A stretch of DNA of 64,000 bases from Vibrio kanaloae (GCF_024347535.1 NZ_AP025497.1:1178001-1242000), one strand, 5' to 3'. Shown: positions 39,501 to 47,903, counted from the first letter of the stretch. Translations and numbers: made by a program. The notes: generated by a model not told the origin, from the sequence alone.

Positions 39501-40048
39501 CCGAAAGCGAGACTACGGGCGAAACCATGGCGCAATTTACTGAAGCCACTGGCGGCCTTGCGTATCGTCCGATCTACAACGATCGACTCAATTTACTGAG
39601 CCGCTACACGTATATTGCAGATTTCGATCAACTGGATCGCGATGTGGATTATCAAGACGAAACCAGCCAGATCATTGAAGTTGAAGCGATCTATTCGATT
39701 GACCAACATTGGGACGTCGGTACTAAGTACGCGCATAAATACAAACAGCAAGCTTTTGAGCGAGCATCTGGTTCGAATGAGCTGGTTAAAAGCGATATCG
39801 ACCTATATGGACTTAGCGCTTCTTATCGCGTGATGAAAGAGTGGGATGTGACGGGTGAATACCACTGGAAAACAGACACACTCAACGATGAGCTAGAACA
39901 CGGTGCGCTAGTTTCGGTGAACAAGCACATTGGCGAGAACTTTAAAATGGGGATTGGTTATAACTTCTCTGCGTTTGATAGTGACTTAACCAATGATGAC
40001 GACTACGACGCATCCGGTGTGTTCATTAACTTAGTCGGTAAGATCTAA
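36533..40048 (+). CDS. Outer-membrane beta-barrel protein paired with the DUF11 giant
   Basis: A 1171-residue exported protein (signal peptide MKVFSKSRLATCVLTAIPVM). The first ~560 residues look like periplasmic beta domains, including EPGVDYDFDPYQGRIILTKP, a motif I associate with surface-layer/usher-like modules. From about residue 570 the sequence alternates polar and aromatic residues in repeated strands (GRAKGWINDYIGVGVTYATQ and onward), and it ends in a terminal strand GVFINLVGKI, as outer-membrane barrels do. It sits 27 bases after the giant gene and 61 before the OmpA-like gene. I infer a secretion pore or surface anchor for the giant protein; no named family was recognised. Confidence 0.65.
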   Translation: MKVFSKSRLATCVLTAIPVMAVAKDTGKLEKLGSETTGIEIIKPNQDQDSSRIYLEQGAIWASRDITRFDPVLDVSVSDELEVEQGTLRDSVGFTITTNYGYYIKKYQLEVYRVGDFGLSEPIAVLDGDKLANDSDINWDGQTDVDYQFEVGEQLMFRLKAWDKDGNMDVTTVGVTDLVKPDSEVDIDRNDNDDEESKGKSYGQAKLMRHNIPTNAGLAKFIGTGLKGVDKVIIGEDAFDVEDGNLYAEQYLPTDSYIFPTKVVFDNGDERRYKLYVRIPDTYYAQTGLADLYVGKNNVSGNSDALSVDDQYQDDIYNQGRLAYFGQGKFGDKLRVTTHFDTRESEIKDMFKHPFASDDSDVFDILEDDDELYYGNYGDSSNIEKVVNTKGKVYLNVEYDKSQYLWGNYNTGLTGTENNDYNRSLYGFKADYRTRDTTQYGEDRLNVVGFTAEADSLYAHDEFLGTGGSLYFLRHGEAVPGSDKVYVKVKDESGLVQNEIPLEPGVDYDFDPYQGRIILTKPLDNILSDSFGSVIENGDDYENFLVVDYEYVPQGSDSLDAMSYGGRAKGWINDYIGVGVTYATQEKDNQDYESYGTDLTLRATEGTYIKAEFAHSEGRQTESNFVSTDGGLTFTPISDTLGDREGDSVQITAVTSLYDLAPTIFGAVGNDLKLWYRDKDAGYSYASSSDDLEQEAYGAELRLQATDRLAVLSRFSTNEERDVDGNLETDTETIEIETQVKITEHIKVSAAGQQTEELNQNDEHSDATLAGVRLEYMWDSENSVYVKGQKTVDQSDDYDENDSASIGAEFQVLEDLSLGGEYTDGDRGQVAEATVTYDVSDDHSTYVTYVDDNYEGQNNVIVGQRADLTSSVDFYQENQFVDENDGHGRIDSYGFGYDVTEDVEMGIGYQLGEIEDDQNITTERESISFNASIDLDDITLSHKFEYRVDKSEDDPDIAQRELQQIVTTNRYTHHLTEEYTLFGKYNYSITESETTGETMAQFTEATGGLAYRPIYNDRLNLLSRYTYIADFDQLDRDVDYQDETSQIIEVEAIYSIDQHWDVGTKYAHKYKQQAFERASGSNELVKSDIDLYGLSASYRVMKEWDVTGEYHWKTDTLNDELEHGALVSVNKHIGENFKMGIGYNFSAFDSDLTNDDDYDASGVFINLVGKI

Positions 40049-40109
40049 GCCAGCCCAAAGTGGGTTGAAAGTTAAGAGTTGAGAATTCGAAGTGACGGTT
40101 AAGAGTAAG

Positions 40110-41060
40110 ATGAAAACAATTATTTTCCTAGTTAGCGCAGTGATGAGTACTTTGCTGCTGTCCGGCTGTGCAACCGACACGTACGTGAGTCAGGAGAACC
40201 GAGACAAGTTTGCTGGCATAGACGTGTCTAAGTTTTTAATCAGCGAGTGTTTGGCGCCGGAGCGTGAGGTGCACATCGCCATCGCAGAGCATTTTGCGTT
40301 TGATAAATACCAATTACGCGACCTCGACAAGATCAACTTGGATACCTTTGTTAAAGAGATCAGAGGCCTCAAAGGGCGTATCACGATTGTCGGCCATACT
40401 GATTACAAAGGTTCTCTGGAATACAACGAACGTCTTTCACAACGCCGTGCTAAATCGGTCGCAGATTATTTGAAAGGGCAACTAGACCCAACGCAATATG
40501 ACTGGGAAGTGAAACACCTTGGTGAGACTCAACCTCTTCTGTTTGGTAAGACAGATAAAGACCGAGCGGAGAACCGCCGTGCATTTATTGTGTTTGAAGA
40601 AGCTCAGAAGTACGAAGATATGCCTTTCTGTGAGCCACCAAAACCAGAACGTAAAGTTTATATGGCAATGACGCCGCACTTCGATTTCGACAAATCAGTA
40701 CTCAAGCAAGAAGATCTCACTCAGTTAGATGACTTCACAACTAAATTGAGCGGCCTGCAAGGTAGTATTATGGTGGCAGGGCACACCGACCAATCGGGTT
40801 CACTTTCTTACAATGAAAAGCTGGCAGAGCGCCGCGCAGAAACGGTGGTTGAATACCTCAAAACCAAACTTGACCCTAAGCAGTTCATCTGGGAAGTGAA
40901 GTCATTTGGTAAGTTGCAGCCTGCGATTAATGAACGCTCTGAAAAAGCCGATGCATTAAACCGCCGCGCGTTCATTGTGTTTAAAGAGTCTGATATTACC
41001 GCAGAACAGCAGGCTCTTGCCGGCAGTGAAAAAGAGGCGGTGAGCAGCGAGAGCGAGTAG
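40110..41060 (+). CDS. Lipoprotein with two OmpA C-terminal (peptidoglycan-binding) domains
   Basis: A 316-residue lipoprotein with lipobox LLLSGC. It contains two OmpA/MotB-like domains in tandem. The first has FAFDKYQLRDLDKINLDTF, IVGHTDYKGSLEYNERLSQR and ENRRAFIVFEE; the second has FDFDKSVLKQEDLTQLDDF, VAGHTDQSGSLSYNEKLAER and NRRAFIVFKE. Such domains hold diaminopimelate in peptidoglycan. Third gene of the locus, so it probably ties the barrel or giant protein to the cell wall. I chose ATG 40110; GTG at 40092 is an alternative start. Double OmpA domains in one lipoprotein are uncommon. Confidence 0.82.
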   Translation: MKTIIFLVSAVMSTLLLSGCATDTYVSQENRDKFAGIDVSKFLISECLAPEREVHIAIAEHFAFDKYQLRDLDKINLDTFVKEIRGLKGRITIVGHTDYKGSLEYNERLSQRRAKSVADYLKGQLDPTQYDWEVKHLGETQPLLFGKTDKDRAENRRAFIVFEEAQKYEDMPFCEPPKPERKVYMAMTPHFDFDKSVLKQEDLTQLDDFTTKLSGLQGSIMVAGHTDQSGSLSYNEKLAERRAETVVEYLKTKLDPKQFIWEVKSFGKLQPAINERSEKADALNRRAFIVFKESDITAEQQALAGSEKEAVSSESE

Positions 41061-41105
41061 AGTTCACCGAAGAATAACGAATAGTTGCCTTTACAATAAA
41101 ACGCC

Positions 41106-41133
41106 AAAAAGCCCATACGTTGGGGCTTTTTGT
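41106..41133. terminator. Bidirectional rho-independent terminator
   Basis: An AAAAAGCCC/GGGCTTTTT stem around an 8-base loop. It closes the rightward DUF11 locus and also the convergent leftward pilus operon. Confidence 0.85.
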
Positions 41134-41156
41134 TGCATGAGCTCAATGTGAAACAA

Positions 41157-41648
41157 TCAATGTATCTTTGGGTAACTGCCTTTTATTTTAGCTGTTTGAG
41201 TCTGTACTCCCTCGACTTTTAGCTCTTCATCGTAGGTGACCTGAACTGTATTCTTTGTTAGATACCTTAATCTCGCATCAAAAAAATGATTATTTACGTT
41301 AATAAAGTCGCGGCGTAGGTCTGGAGTTAGGTGTTCGCCTACATGAAGGTATATCGATTCCAAGGTGAGAAAATAGAAAGAATTATTGGTGAAGCCTACT
41401 ATTCCTGAGCTCTTCCGCGTTGTCCCGTCCGAAAGTGTCGTTACGAAGGTAAACAACCCGTTATTGACATATAAAATAAGAGATCGTTTTGGGTTTGATA
41501 ATTGACTTTCAATTGTAAATTCGGAACCGAATAAACGAACCCACGGGCTAAAAATAATCATAAAACAAATGATGGAAGAGAATTGCCATACTGAAAATTT
41601 ACCAGAAACCCAGCTTGCCTTTAAATTGAATATTTTCGATCTTTTCAT
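41157..41648 (-). CDS. Small membrane-anchored periplasmic protein, pilus-locus regulator partner
   Basis: A 163-residue protein with one N-terminal membrane segment (QFSSIICFMIIFSPWVRLFG) and a predicted periplasmic domain. It shares with three other small genes of this locus the pattern G-x-[FY] followed about 20 residues later by G-x-x-G-x-x-x-x-[ST]-x-[YF]-[FL]-x-L (here NGLFTFVTTL and GIVGFTNNSFYFLTL) and a terminal hydrophobic-K-G segment. It is the last gene of the leftward operon and overlaps the preceding gene by 50 bases. By position it recalls ToxS, the periplasmic partner of ToxR, but no sequence match to ToxS was recognised. Confidence 0.65.
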   Translation of the reverse strand: MKRSKIFNLKASWVSGKFSVWQFSSIICFMIIFSPWVRLFGSEFTIESQLSNPKRSLILYVNNGLFTFVTTLSDGTTRKSSGIVGFTNNSFYFLTLESIYLHVGEHLTPDLRRDFINVNNHFFDARLRYLTKNTVQVTYDEELKVEGVQTQTAKIKGSYPKIH

Positions 41649-42024
41649 GGTCTAAACGTTTCCGCATATAAATAGTGTGTTGGTCTGAACTAAATTGAGT
41701 GATATTGATACGGGACAAGTGTTGTATAGAATCGGCTTTTAACACTTCGCTGTCGTCAATATCTTTATTAAGAAACTTGTAGCTTTTATGCAAAGACAGC
41801 ATAAAAACGGTGTCGTTGAACACTCCGTAGATACCATATCCATTCCTAACTACTTCATTTGGCAAAAACTGTACAGAAAAGTAAAATCCATGAGTGAATT
41901 GCAAGTGTGTTTCTATATTTTTCTCATAGGTATGGGCATAAATAGAAAATTGACCACCTGTAGCATTGAGGTATGGTATTGCTAACATAGTCACGACAAT
42001 GATGATGAGTCGTTTAAAGTTCAT
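41599..42024 (-). CDS. Small exported protein, pilus-locus regulator partner
   Basis: A 141-residue protein with an N-terminal signal or anchor segment (MNFKRLIIIVVTMLAIPYLN). The start is ATG 42024; the frame reaches back to 42108 but overlaps the upstream regulator. The periplasmic part has HGFYFSVQFL, then YGIYGVFNDTVFMLSLHKSY, and ends IQFKGKLGFW. These elements recur in the neighbouring small gene and in the two small genes at 49816 and 50256. Directly downstream of a ToxR-like regulator, so it could sense or stabilise that protein's periplasmic side. Function inferred from context only. Confidence 0.65.
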   Translation of the reverse strand: MNFKRLIIIVVTMLAIPYLNATGGQFSIYAHTYEKNIETHLQFTHGFYFSVQFLPNEVVRNGYGIYGVFNDTVFMLSLHKSYKFLNKDIDDSEVLKADSIQHLSRINITQFSSDQHTIYMRKRLDHEKIENIQFKGKLGFW

Positions 42025-42035
42025 GTATATCTCAT

Positions 42036-42566
42036 TCAGTGATAAATAGAGTGGTAAAGTGCAAAGGTATAAACCCAAATCCAAATACTTAAAATGACGT
42101 CTCCCCAATGTATCGAAACGTTTTGAACTTTTACTTTAGTTTCATTTAACTTCTCTGTGTTCCTTTTATTCAACGTTCTCTTTGTATTTGAACCAGGTAA
42201 AATGGCAGAACGATTTGCAAGATTAATCTCATCAATCTTTTTATCGGGCACTAAACTAATATGATCTGGCACATATAACTTATATCCATGAGAAGGCACT
42301 ACCTTTATTTCTGAATCATCAATGAGAGAATTCAGCTTTTTTCTCAGATGCATGATGCAGACATTGAGGGAGTTTGGTCCAACTTCCCGACCTGGCCATC
42401 CCGCTTGCTTTAACTGTTGGCGAGTGCACGACTCGAAATTATTTTCGTAAAGAACACGGAGAACATTAAATTCAATGTTACTGAGGGACACTGAATGCTG
42501 GAGAACCAATGGTTCTCCAGCATAAAGCTCTAGCGCGTCTCGTTTAGAGTTTAGATACAACAGCAT
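42036..42566 (-). CDS. ToxR-like winged-helix membrane transcriptional regulator (left copy)
   Basis: A 176-residue regulator with an N-terminal OmpR/ToxR-type winged helix (about residues 20-105: FNVLRVLYENNFES, QLKQAGWPGREVGPNSLNVC, MHLRKKLNSL, VPSHGYKLYVP). A charged linker follows, then one C-terminal membrane segment (ILSIWIWVYTFALYHSIYH) with almost no periplasmic tail. That is the ToxR/TcpP layout of a membrane-bound DNA-binding protein. It begins 3 bases after the OmpA-LysM stop, so it is part of the pilus operon and may autoregulate it. A second copy (49206) flanks the other side of the operon. Confidence 0.8.
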   Translation of the reverse strand: MLLYLNSKRDALELYAGEPLVLQHSVSLSNIEFNVLRVLYENNFESCTRQQLKQAGWPGREVGPNSLNVCIMHLRKKLNSLIDDSEIKVVPSHGYKLYVPDHISLVPDKKIDEINLANRSAILPGSNTKRTLNKRNTEKLNETKVKVQNVSIHWGDVILSIWIWVYTFALYHSIYH

Positions 42567-42569
42567 GGC

Positions 42570-43373
42570 TTATTCACAACGTTTGTTTGGAATCAACACA
42601 ACATCACCGGCATAGATCAAGTTGATGTCTTTGAGGTCAGCAAATTTGCGATTTAGTTGCTCTAGTCTCTTGAAACTAATTTGATGACTGTGAGCAATTT
42701 TGATTAGCCAATCATCTTGTTTTACGATGTAGCGAATTGGCTGACAGGTCTGTAGTTCTGCTTTGGGCTCGTATACCGCCATTTCAGAGGTTGACGAGAC
42801 TGAAATATCGTCGTAGACCAATGGCTCCGCTTCAGTAACGTTTTGCGCCGGGAAGTGATAGCGCACGCCCAAGGTGAGAATTTGTAGATCTTTTTCAGAG
42901 TCAGCGCTAAAAATGAATTTATAGCCAAATTTCATAGTAAGTTGATCGTTGAACTCATACTCCACGCCAAGTTGACTGATGGGAGACCATGTATCGCTTT
43001 CCCATAGTGAGCCCATACCAGCATAAAGGTTGTAGTGGCGAGATAGTGGGATCGTGCCGAGTAACGAAATATCAATGCTGTTGAATCTTTGTTCCTCAAC
43101 TTCTGAATAAGGGAGGTCCGGTTCTTTCATGGTTTTGATGTGCCCGTAATAACCAGTACTGGCCTCGACGGACCATGTTTTTGTTAGGTCGTAACCTAAA
43201 AGAATTTGACCACCAAATGCAGCATCAGACACTTCAGAGTTAGTTTTCCCTGCGTTGGTCACATCAACGCCAATATAAATTGGTGATGCATTAGCTAAAC
43301 ATAAGCTCGGCAGTACTAATGCACCCGCAATAAAGCTTTTGGCCATTAGCGTATGATTAAACAATATTTTCAT
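42570..43373 (-). CDS. OmpA-like beta-barrel protein with C-terminal LysM domain
   Basis: A 267-residue exported protein. After a signal peptide (ending LVLPSLCLA), about 160 residues form an OmpA-type eight-strand barrel (PIYIGVDVTNAGKTN, TKTWSVEASTGYYGHI, NLYAGMGSLWE, QLTMKFGYKFIFS). The C-terminus is a LysM domain (IRYIVKQDDWLIKIAHSHQI, INLIYAGDVVLIPNKRC) that would bind peptidoglycan. The usual OmpA C-terminal domain is absent, so LysM takes over its anchoring job. It overlaps the tip-protein stop by one base (TAATG). Likely anchors or spaces the pilus usher relative to the wall. Confidence 0.75.
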   Translation of the reverse strand: MKILFNHTLMAKSFIAGALVLPSLCLANASPIYIGVDVTNAGKTNSEVSDAAFGGQILLGYDLTKTWSVEASTGYYGHIKTMKEPDLPYSEVEEQRFNSIDISLLGTIPLSRHYNLYAGMGSLWESDTWSPISQLGVEYEFNDQLTMKFGYKFIFSADSEKDLQILTLGVRYHFPAQNVTEAEPLVYDDISVSSTSEMAVYEPKAELQTCQPIRYIVKQDDWLIKIAHSHQISFKRLEQLNRKFADLKDINLIYAGDVVLIPNKRCE

Positions 43374-44413
43374 TAGTACAGTTCCTCAAACATGACGGTG
43401 AAACTTCCTGAATAAGTACCAGTCTCCACATCTGTCGAAGGAATATTTTGGTAATTCACATTGAGATCGAAATTGATCACTGAGCTTGGTGATTGAATCA
43501 CGTAGCTGGTCTGGTTATTGTCGAGTTGATTGACGCCATTCTTAACCCAGTCTTTATCTTCACAATTCGCTTCATTGCACTGAATAGAGTAGGGGATGGA
43601 TGTGTTGCCTGACGCCGAAGTAAGTTCAAACTCATTGGTTAATAATGTCATCGACAAGCCAGTACTGAACTGGCCAATTGCCGTGATATTGAATGTGGTT
43701 TGAGCTGAAACAGTGTGATTGGTTGTGTCATATACTGGGCTCAGTACACCATCACCGCTAACGTCAATACTCTCTAAGCTATTAGGTGTGTAATCGATAT
43801 TCACAGTAAAAACGTCGGGTAGAATACGGTAAGTTAACGCCCCTCCTGCCGAACGATAGTAATATTTGATGTCAGCTGGAATTGTTGCCGTATACACACC
43901 TTTTGCCTGACCTTGAAGCGAGTTCAATAGCGACGTTGTATCTATGTTGAACGTCGGGCGATAAAAATAAAACGGTGTGACTGATTGCGAATACTCAAGT
44001 GAAAAATTGGCACTGCAGTTTTGGGTATCGCTGTCACCGAGCGTTACAATATTCCCCGATAACTGAGACTGGCTACATGTAGGCGTTACAAATTTATTAT
44101 CACCGCGTGTGTATGGGTTAGATGCTGTGTTGTATTGCAATCCATTAACCGCAATCGCCGCTTCCACACTTTGACCTGCGTTGCTGGTTAATGTCATGGT
44201 GTCTGGCTTGTCTGTAACAAATGCACTAGGCAAAAACTGACTCGTTGTGGTGAGGCCATTTGCGATAGACCAATCACTCAAGGTATATTGGTCCGCACCG
44301 AGAATGATGGCGTTTTCAAAACGCACTTGTTGCCCCTCAATATTGATATTGAGAGTGGCAGCGTAGTTAGGCATAGCCGCGAATAATAGCGACAATAAAA
44401 CGAGTCGTTTCAT
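43373..44413 (-). CDS. Pilus tip/adhesin protein of the CS1-type operon
   Basis: A 346-residue exported protein (signal peptide ending LFAAMPNYAA) rich in Ser/Thr/Asn beta-strand sequence. Paired cysteines (PTCSQSQL with TQNCSANF; IQCNEANCED) suggest disulfides. The C-terminus TGTYSGSFTVMFEELY resembles the terminal donor strand of pilus subunits. Its position after usher and chaperone and its size, roughly twice the pilin, match tip adhesins such as CooD/CfaE of CS1-class pili. It overlaps both neighbours by one base. The receptor is unknown. Confidence 0.7.
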   Translation of the reverse strand: MKRLVLLSLLFAAMPNYAATLNINIEGQQVRFENAIILGADQYTLSDWSIANGLTTTSQFLPSAFVTDKPDTMTLTSNAGQSVEAAIAVNGLQYNTASNPYTRGDNKFVTPTCSQSQLSGNIVTLGDSDTQNCSANFSLEYSQSVTPFYFYRPTFNIDTTSLLNSLQGQAKGVYTATIPADIKYYYRSAGGALTYRILPDVFTVNIDYTPNSLESIDVSGDGVLSPVYDTTNHTVSAQTTFNITAIGQFSTGLSMTLLTNEFELTSASGNTSIPYSIQCNEANCEDKDWVKNGVNQLDNNQTSYVIQSPSSVINFDLNVNYQNIPSTDVETGTYSGSFTVMFEELY

Positions 44414-45117
44414 TACTTACTCTCACTCAGAGTGACATCTTGACGGTAACTTTCATCGTGATTAACGACCGTAACTTTTAAGTTCGAGGGGTTAATGTTT
44501 TCCGGCAAAGGGTAGCTACGCTCACGGCCAGCAAGTGACATGATCGTCGCTTCGCAATCTTCTGTTACTTCATCGGTACACTGATCAACATAGGCGCGCA
44601 CAAAGCTGTTGCCCGTATTGTTGATGTACAGCTCGCCTTTGTCTAAAGACATTGAGTAATCAATATCTTGAGTTTGTGCCGGAATCACAAATAAAGGACG
44701 GTAGCCAAAGTTAATGGTTACTGCCGATTTAAGCTTGCCTTCTGGATCGTATGGAGAGGGCTCGAAGCTCACGAGGTAGTACTGATCTTCGGTGAAATCG
44801 CATTTGTTGCCACATAAAGATCGAACACCGATTTGTTTTTGGCGATTCGGTTCTAAAATTGTTTTGTTGTGAGTAAGTGTTACGTGCCAATCTTCAAAAT
44901 TGCTTTCAGAGTAAGGTATGCGTGTGATTTTACCGTCTTCGACAATTAGTTGAGTAATATTGGAATTAATAAATTCCGTGATTTCTTTGCGATTGGTTAG
45001 GGTAAATACGCCGTTTCCGTATTCGTCTCCAACCAATAACATGGTATCGACGTTCATTGCATTCGCATTAACAGAGGTTGCAAGAACTGTCGTCAGTAAA
45101 ATAGGAAGCTTTTTCAT
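44413..45117 (-). CDS. Pilus periplasmic chaperone of the CS1/alternative type
   Basis: A 234-residue exported protein with a signal peptide ending TSVNANA. The two-domain PapD-like layout is suggested by strands such as NGVFTLTNRKE in the first domain, NRQKQIGVRSLCGNKC, VTINFGYRPLFVIPA at the domain junction, and GELYINNTGNSFVRAYVD in the second domain. The cysteine pair and sequence differ from classical FGS/FGL chaperones, in line with CS1 (CooB-type) chaperones. It lies between usher and tip gene with 1-2 base spacing, so the genes are translationally coupled. Confidence 0.78.
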   Translation of the reverse strand: MKKLPILLTTVLATSVNANAMNVDTMLLVGDEYGNGVFTLTNRKEITEFINSNITQLIVEDGKITRIPYSESNFEDWHVTLTHNKTILEPNRQKQIGVRSLCGNKCDFTEDQYYLVSFEPSPYDPEGKLKSAVTINFGYRPLFVIPAQTQDIDYSMSLDKGELYINNTGNSFVRAYVDQCTDEVTEDCEATIMSLAGRERSYPLPENINPSNLKVTVVNHDESYRQDVTLSESK

Positions 45118-45119
45118 AA

Positions 45120-47903
45120 TCAGTTACCTTCAGGTCGGTTAAGTACAAAGTTGTGCTCTCGTAGCGATTCCGAATTGGCGTAGCGAGCAACATTTTCTAT
45201 GTGTTGACGTTGTTGATGACTGAGTTGAAGTTCCTTATTTACAGTCAGGTAGACAAAAGAAGTATGACCTAGACGAGTGGTAATAAACTCCAGCCCGCTG
45301 TCAGTCAGTGCATGCAATTGTTCGTTCAGTGTGTTGATGTCATCGAATTCACCGATGTACATCACGTTAATTTCTTCGTTGTTACTCACCAACATCATTG
45401 ATTCCATTGGATTCAAGTTTGGTTGGCAGAAGTTAGTCCCAAAGTTCAGTTGTTTCGCATCATCGACAGACGGCAAGTAACATTGTTGGCCGTTACTGGT
45501 TAGAGCGAACTGTTGTCCTTCTTGAACATCGATTTTGTGAATGCCAGTCGTAATGCTTGATACGTTCAAACATGCCGGGCCTTCACATTCAATGTTGTGT
45601 ACATCGTTGCCGAAAATGTCCTTGAATTTACTAACAAAGCTGATCACACGGCTCACGTTTGAGTTCAACTCAATGACCGAGCCAGGGTGTGTGTATCCCG
45701 TCACTGATTGTTCGCCAGTGTTGTGTAAAGCGACACTTTCTACATCAAGCTCTATCGTTGCAGCTTGGTAGTCGTTTAGGGTAATGACTGCTCGGTCGTT
45801 GTAGATGTACTGTTTGTTCATCACCTGATCATCGGCACGTACAACCACTAAGCCTTTTGTCTTTTTCTCGTCGGTATCAAAACGGATGTTATTTTTGGTA
45901 TCGACCACCACATAAGCATCACTTTGTGCGGTAGTGAAACTCATGCTCTCACCGCCAATAATTTGGGTGCTACGTAATGTAGCGTTTAACGCTTTTTCGC
46001 CGTTGTTCGCGGCGTAGACAAAACCATCGGCTTGGTAGTATTCATCACGTTTTGCCGCGTACGCTGTCAAATTGGTCACCGCTGCATTCGCTGAATTAAC
46101 GTAATAGCTATTACTAGCCGTCAGTCGTAAGTCTGTATCTCGGTCTTTAATCAAATCGTGCGTTTCTAAGCTGTTGGTATATTGGCTGAAACCATTATCT
46201 GTGATCGTGACACCTGTGTTTCCTGTCAGTTTTGAAGACAGAGGTACCGACCAATTCAGAGATATTGATAACTCACCGTCTTCCCAATTTGATGTCAGTT
46301 GCTCATTATTAAGAGTGACATTCAGATCAAGCGTTGAATCGACAATAAACGGCGCACTCAAGCCTGATGAAAACGACCAATTACGGAGTGAACTGTTGTA
46401 CAAGTTGCTCTGTTCGATGTAACTCACTGAGCTATACCCACGAACCGTGTCACCAATGGTGTAGCTGGTGGAAATACCGAGTTGTTCTTTGTTACTCGCG
46501 CCATATAAGTGTTCAGCAAATTGGTTTTGGTCTGGGTTATTCAGGCGCTCATAGGTAAAGCCCAAGCTGCCAAGGTTCCAATATCCAGATACATACCAAG
46601 CTTCATTGTCGATGTTAGAAAGGAATATTTCATAGCGGCTATCGAAGGGTAGGTAGCCTTTAAAACCTAACTGACCCATCGCATGTTTGTTGGTTAATGT
46701 GCTGCCAATCGCCACCGTTTGTGTATCAGACCATTTGTATGCCAATCCACCTTGAAGGAATGCCACGCCTTCGAATTCATTAGTTAAAGACACTCCTGAT
46801 GGTTGGTCTTCGTCACTCTGAACAGTGTCGTTGTCTTGGAATTGGCCCGCGGCAACCGAGTAATCGAATTCACCAGTATTCAATGTGTCTGTATTGGCGT
46901 TGTAAATTCGTACCGATTCAGAAGAAACCACTTGCGTACCCGCAGAGATCTCAACAGTTACGTCATACACGCCATCTGGGAGTTCTGAGTAGCTGATGCT
47001 TCCTTGACCTTCTTGTACAGACTGCTGCACGATGATTTGGTCATCGCGAAATATTTTTAACACACCTTGGGTCTGTGCGTAGAAGTACAGTGACTGCTCT
47101 TCATTTTTAGCGGTACGGCTTAAGTTTTTGCTCGAAGACAAGTTGATGTTTACATCATGGTATTGAGTACTGTTGAGCAAGAAAGAGGTACTGTTAAGCG
47201 CCAAACGATCTTGATGATAGCCTGTTGTTAAACGTAGGTTTTGGTATTCAAGGTTGTAATAGCCGTAATTAAGCTCAGACGCATCTTCTTGGTTGCTCAG
47301 GTAGGTATCTACGTGAACCGAGCCATAAGGCAATCCTAAAATAAATTGGTCACTTAAGTTCACATTCAAGTCGTCGGTAAAGTCGCTTGATGTGTATAAG
47401 CTCGCGTTGTTGATCAAGCCTGGGTTTGCGTTGTAAGTCGACGCGTAATGCTTCTTGAGTGCTTTCGGTTTGTTCTCCTCAAGTAGCTCTTTGTTTACGT
47501 ATAGGTAGAGCTTGTTTGAGTGATAATCATAAAAAGTGTCATACGTTTTAGGAGTAAGGCTGCATAAGTTCAGGTCGCCCTGGCAGTCAACAGTATTCGA
47601 CTGACCGCGAGTAAACCCAGCAACTATTTGCTTTGCTGAGCGCTCATTTAGTCCTGATGACATCAGTTTCTTTGCAACTGCAGTTGCATCTTCAGGATTA
47701 CTGAATTGCACTGAATCGTAAGTTACAGACATAGGAATCGTCATGTAACGACCATCAATGTTTTTTAACTCGACATCGCGCTCCTGTTGCGAGTAAAAAT
47801 CTTCAAATCCAGCGGGGATTGAAGTGTCTCCATTAGCAGAAACCAGATGTGACAAGGTCCATGAACTTAAGATCGCTGTTGTAATCAACGTGCTATTTTT
47901 CAT
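45120..47903 (-). CDS. Outer-membrane usher, TcfC/CS1 type
   Basis: A 927-residue outer-membrane usher. The start at ATG 47903 gives a signal peptide (MKNSTLITTAILSSWTLSHL) and overlaps the previous stop (ATGA); the longer frame to 47942 is in the minor pilin. The N-terminal periplasmic domain includes GRYMTIPMSVTYDSVQF. A barrel-like middle contains QSVQEGQGSISYSELPDGVY, the usual plug-adjacent usher motif. C-terminal E-set-like domains carry cysteines (IECEGPACLNVSS). This is the CFA/I-CS1-TcfC usher class, not FimD/PapC. It assembles the pilin subunits into a surface fibre. Confidence 0.85.
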   Translation of the reverse strand: MKNSTLITTAILSSWTLSHLVSANGDTSIPAGFEDFYSQQERDVELKNIDGRYMTIPMSVTYDSVQFSNPEDATAVAKKLMSSGLNERSAKQIVAGFTRGQSNTVDCQGDLNLCSLTPKTYDTFYDYHSNKLYLYVNKELLEENKPKALKKHYASTYNANPGLINNASLYTSSDFTDDLNVNLSDQFILGLPYGSVHVDTYLSNQEDASELNYGYYNLEYQNLRLTTGYHQDRLALNSTSFLLNSTQYHDVNINLSSSKNLSRTAKNEEQSLYFYAQTQGVLKIFRDDQIIVQQSVQEGQGSISYSELPDGVYDVTVEISAGTQVVSSESVRIYNANTDTLNTGEFDYSVAAGQFQDNDTVQSDEDQPSGVSLTNEFEGVAFLQGGLAYKWSDTQTVAIGSTLTNKHAMGQLGFKGYLPFDSRYEIFLSNIDNEAWYVSGYWNLGSLGFTYERLNNPDQNQFAEHLYGASNKEQLGISTSYTIGDTVRGYSSVSYIEQSNLYNSSLRNWSFSSGLSAPFIVDSTLDLNVTLNNEQLTSNWEDGELSISLNWSVPLSSKLTGNTGVTITDNGFSQYTNSLETHDLIKDRDTDLRLTASNSYYVNSANAAVTNLTAYAAKRDEYYQADGFVYAANNGEKALNATLRSTQIIGGESMSFTTAQSDAYVVVDTKNNIRFDTDEKKTKGLVVVRADDQVMNKQYIYNDRAVITLNDYQAATIELDVESVALHNTGEQSVTGYTHPGSVIELNSNVSRVISFVSKFKDIFGNDVHNIECEGPACLNVSSITTGIHKIDVQEGQQFALTSNGQQCYLPSVDDAKQLNFGTNFCQPNLNPMESMMLVSNNEEINVMYIGEFDDINTLNEQLHALTDSGLEFITTRLGHTSFVYLTVNKELQLSHQQRQHIENVARYANSESLREHNFVLNRPEGN

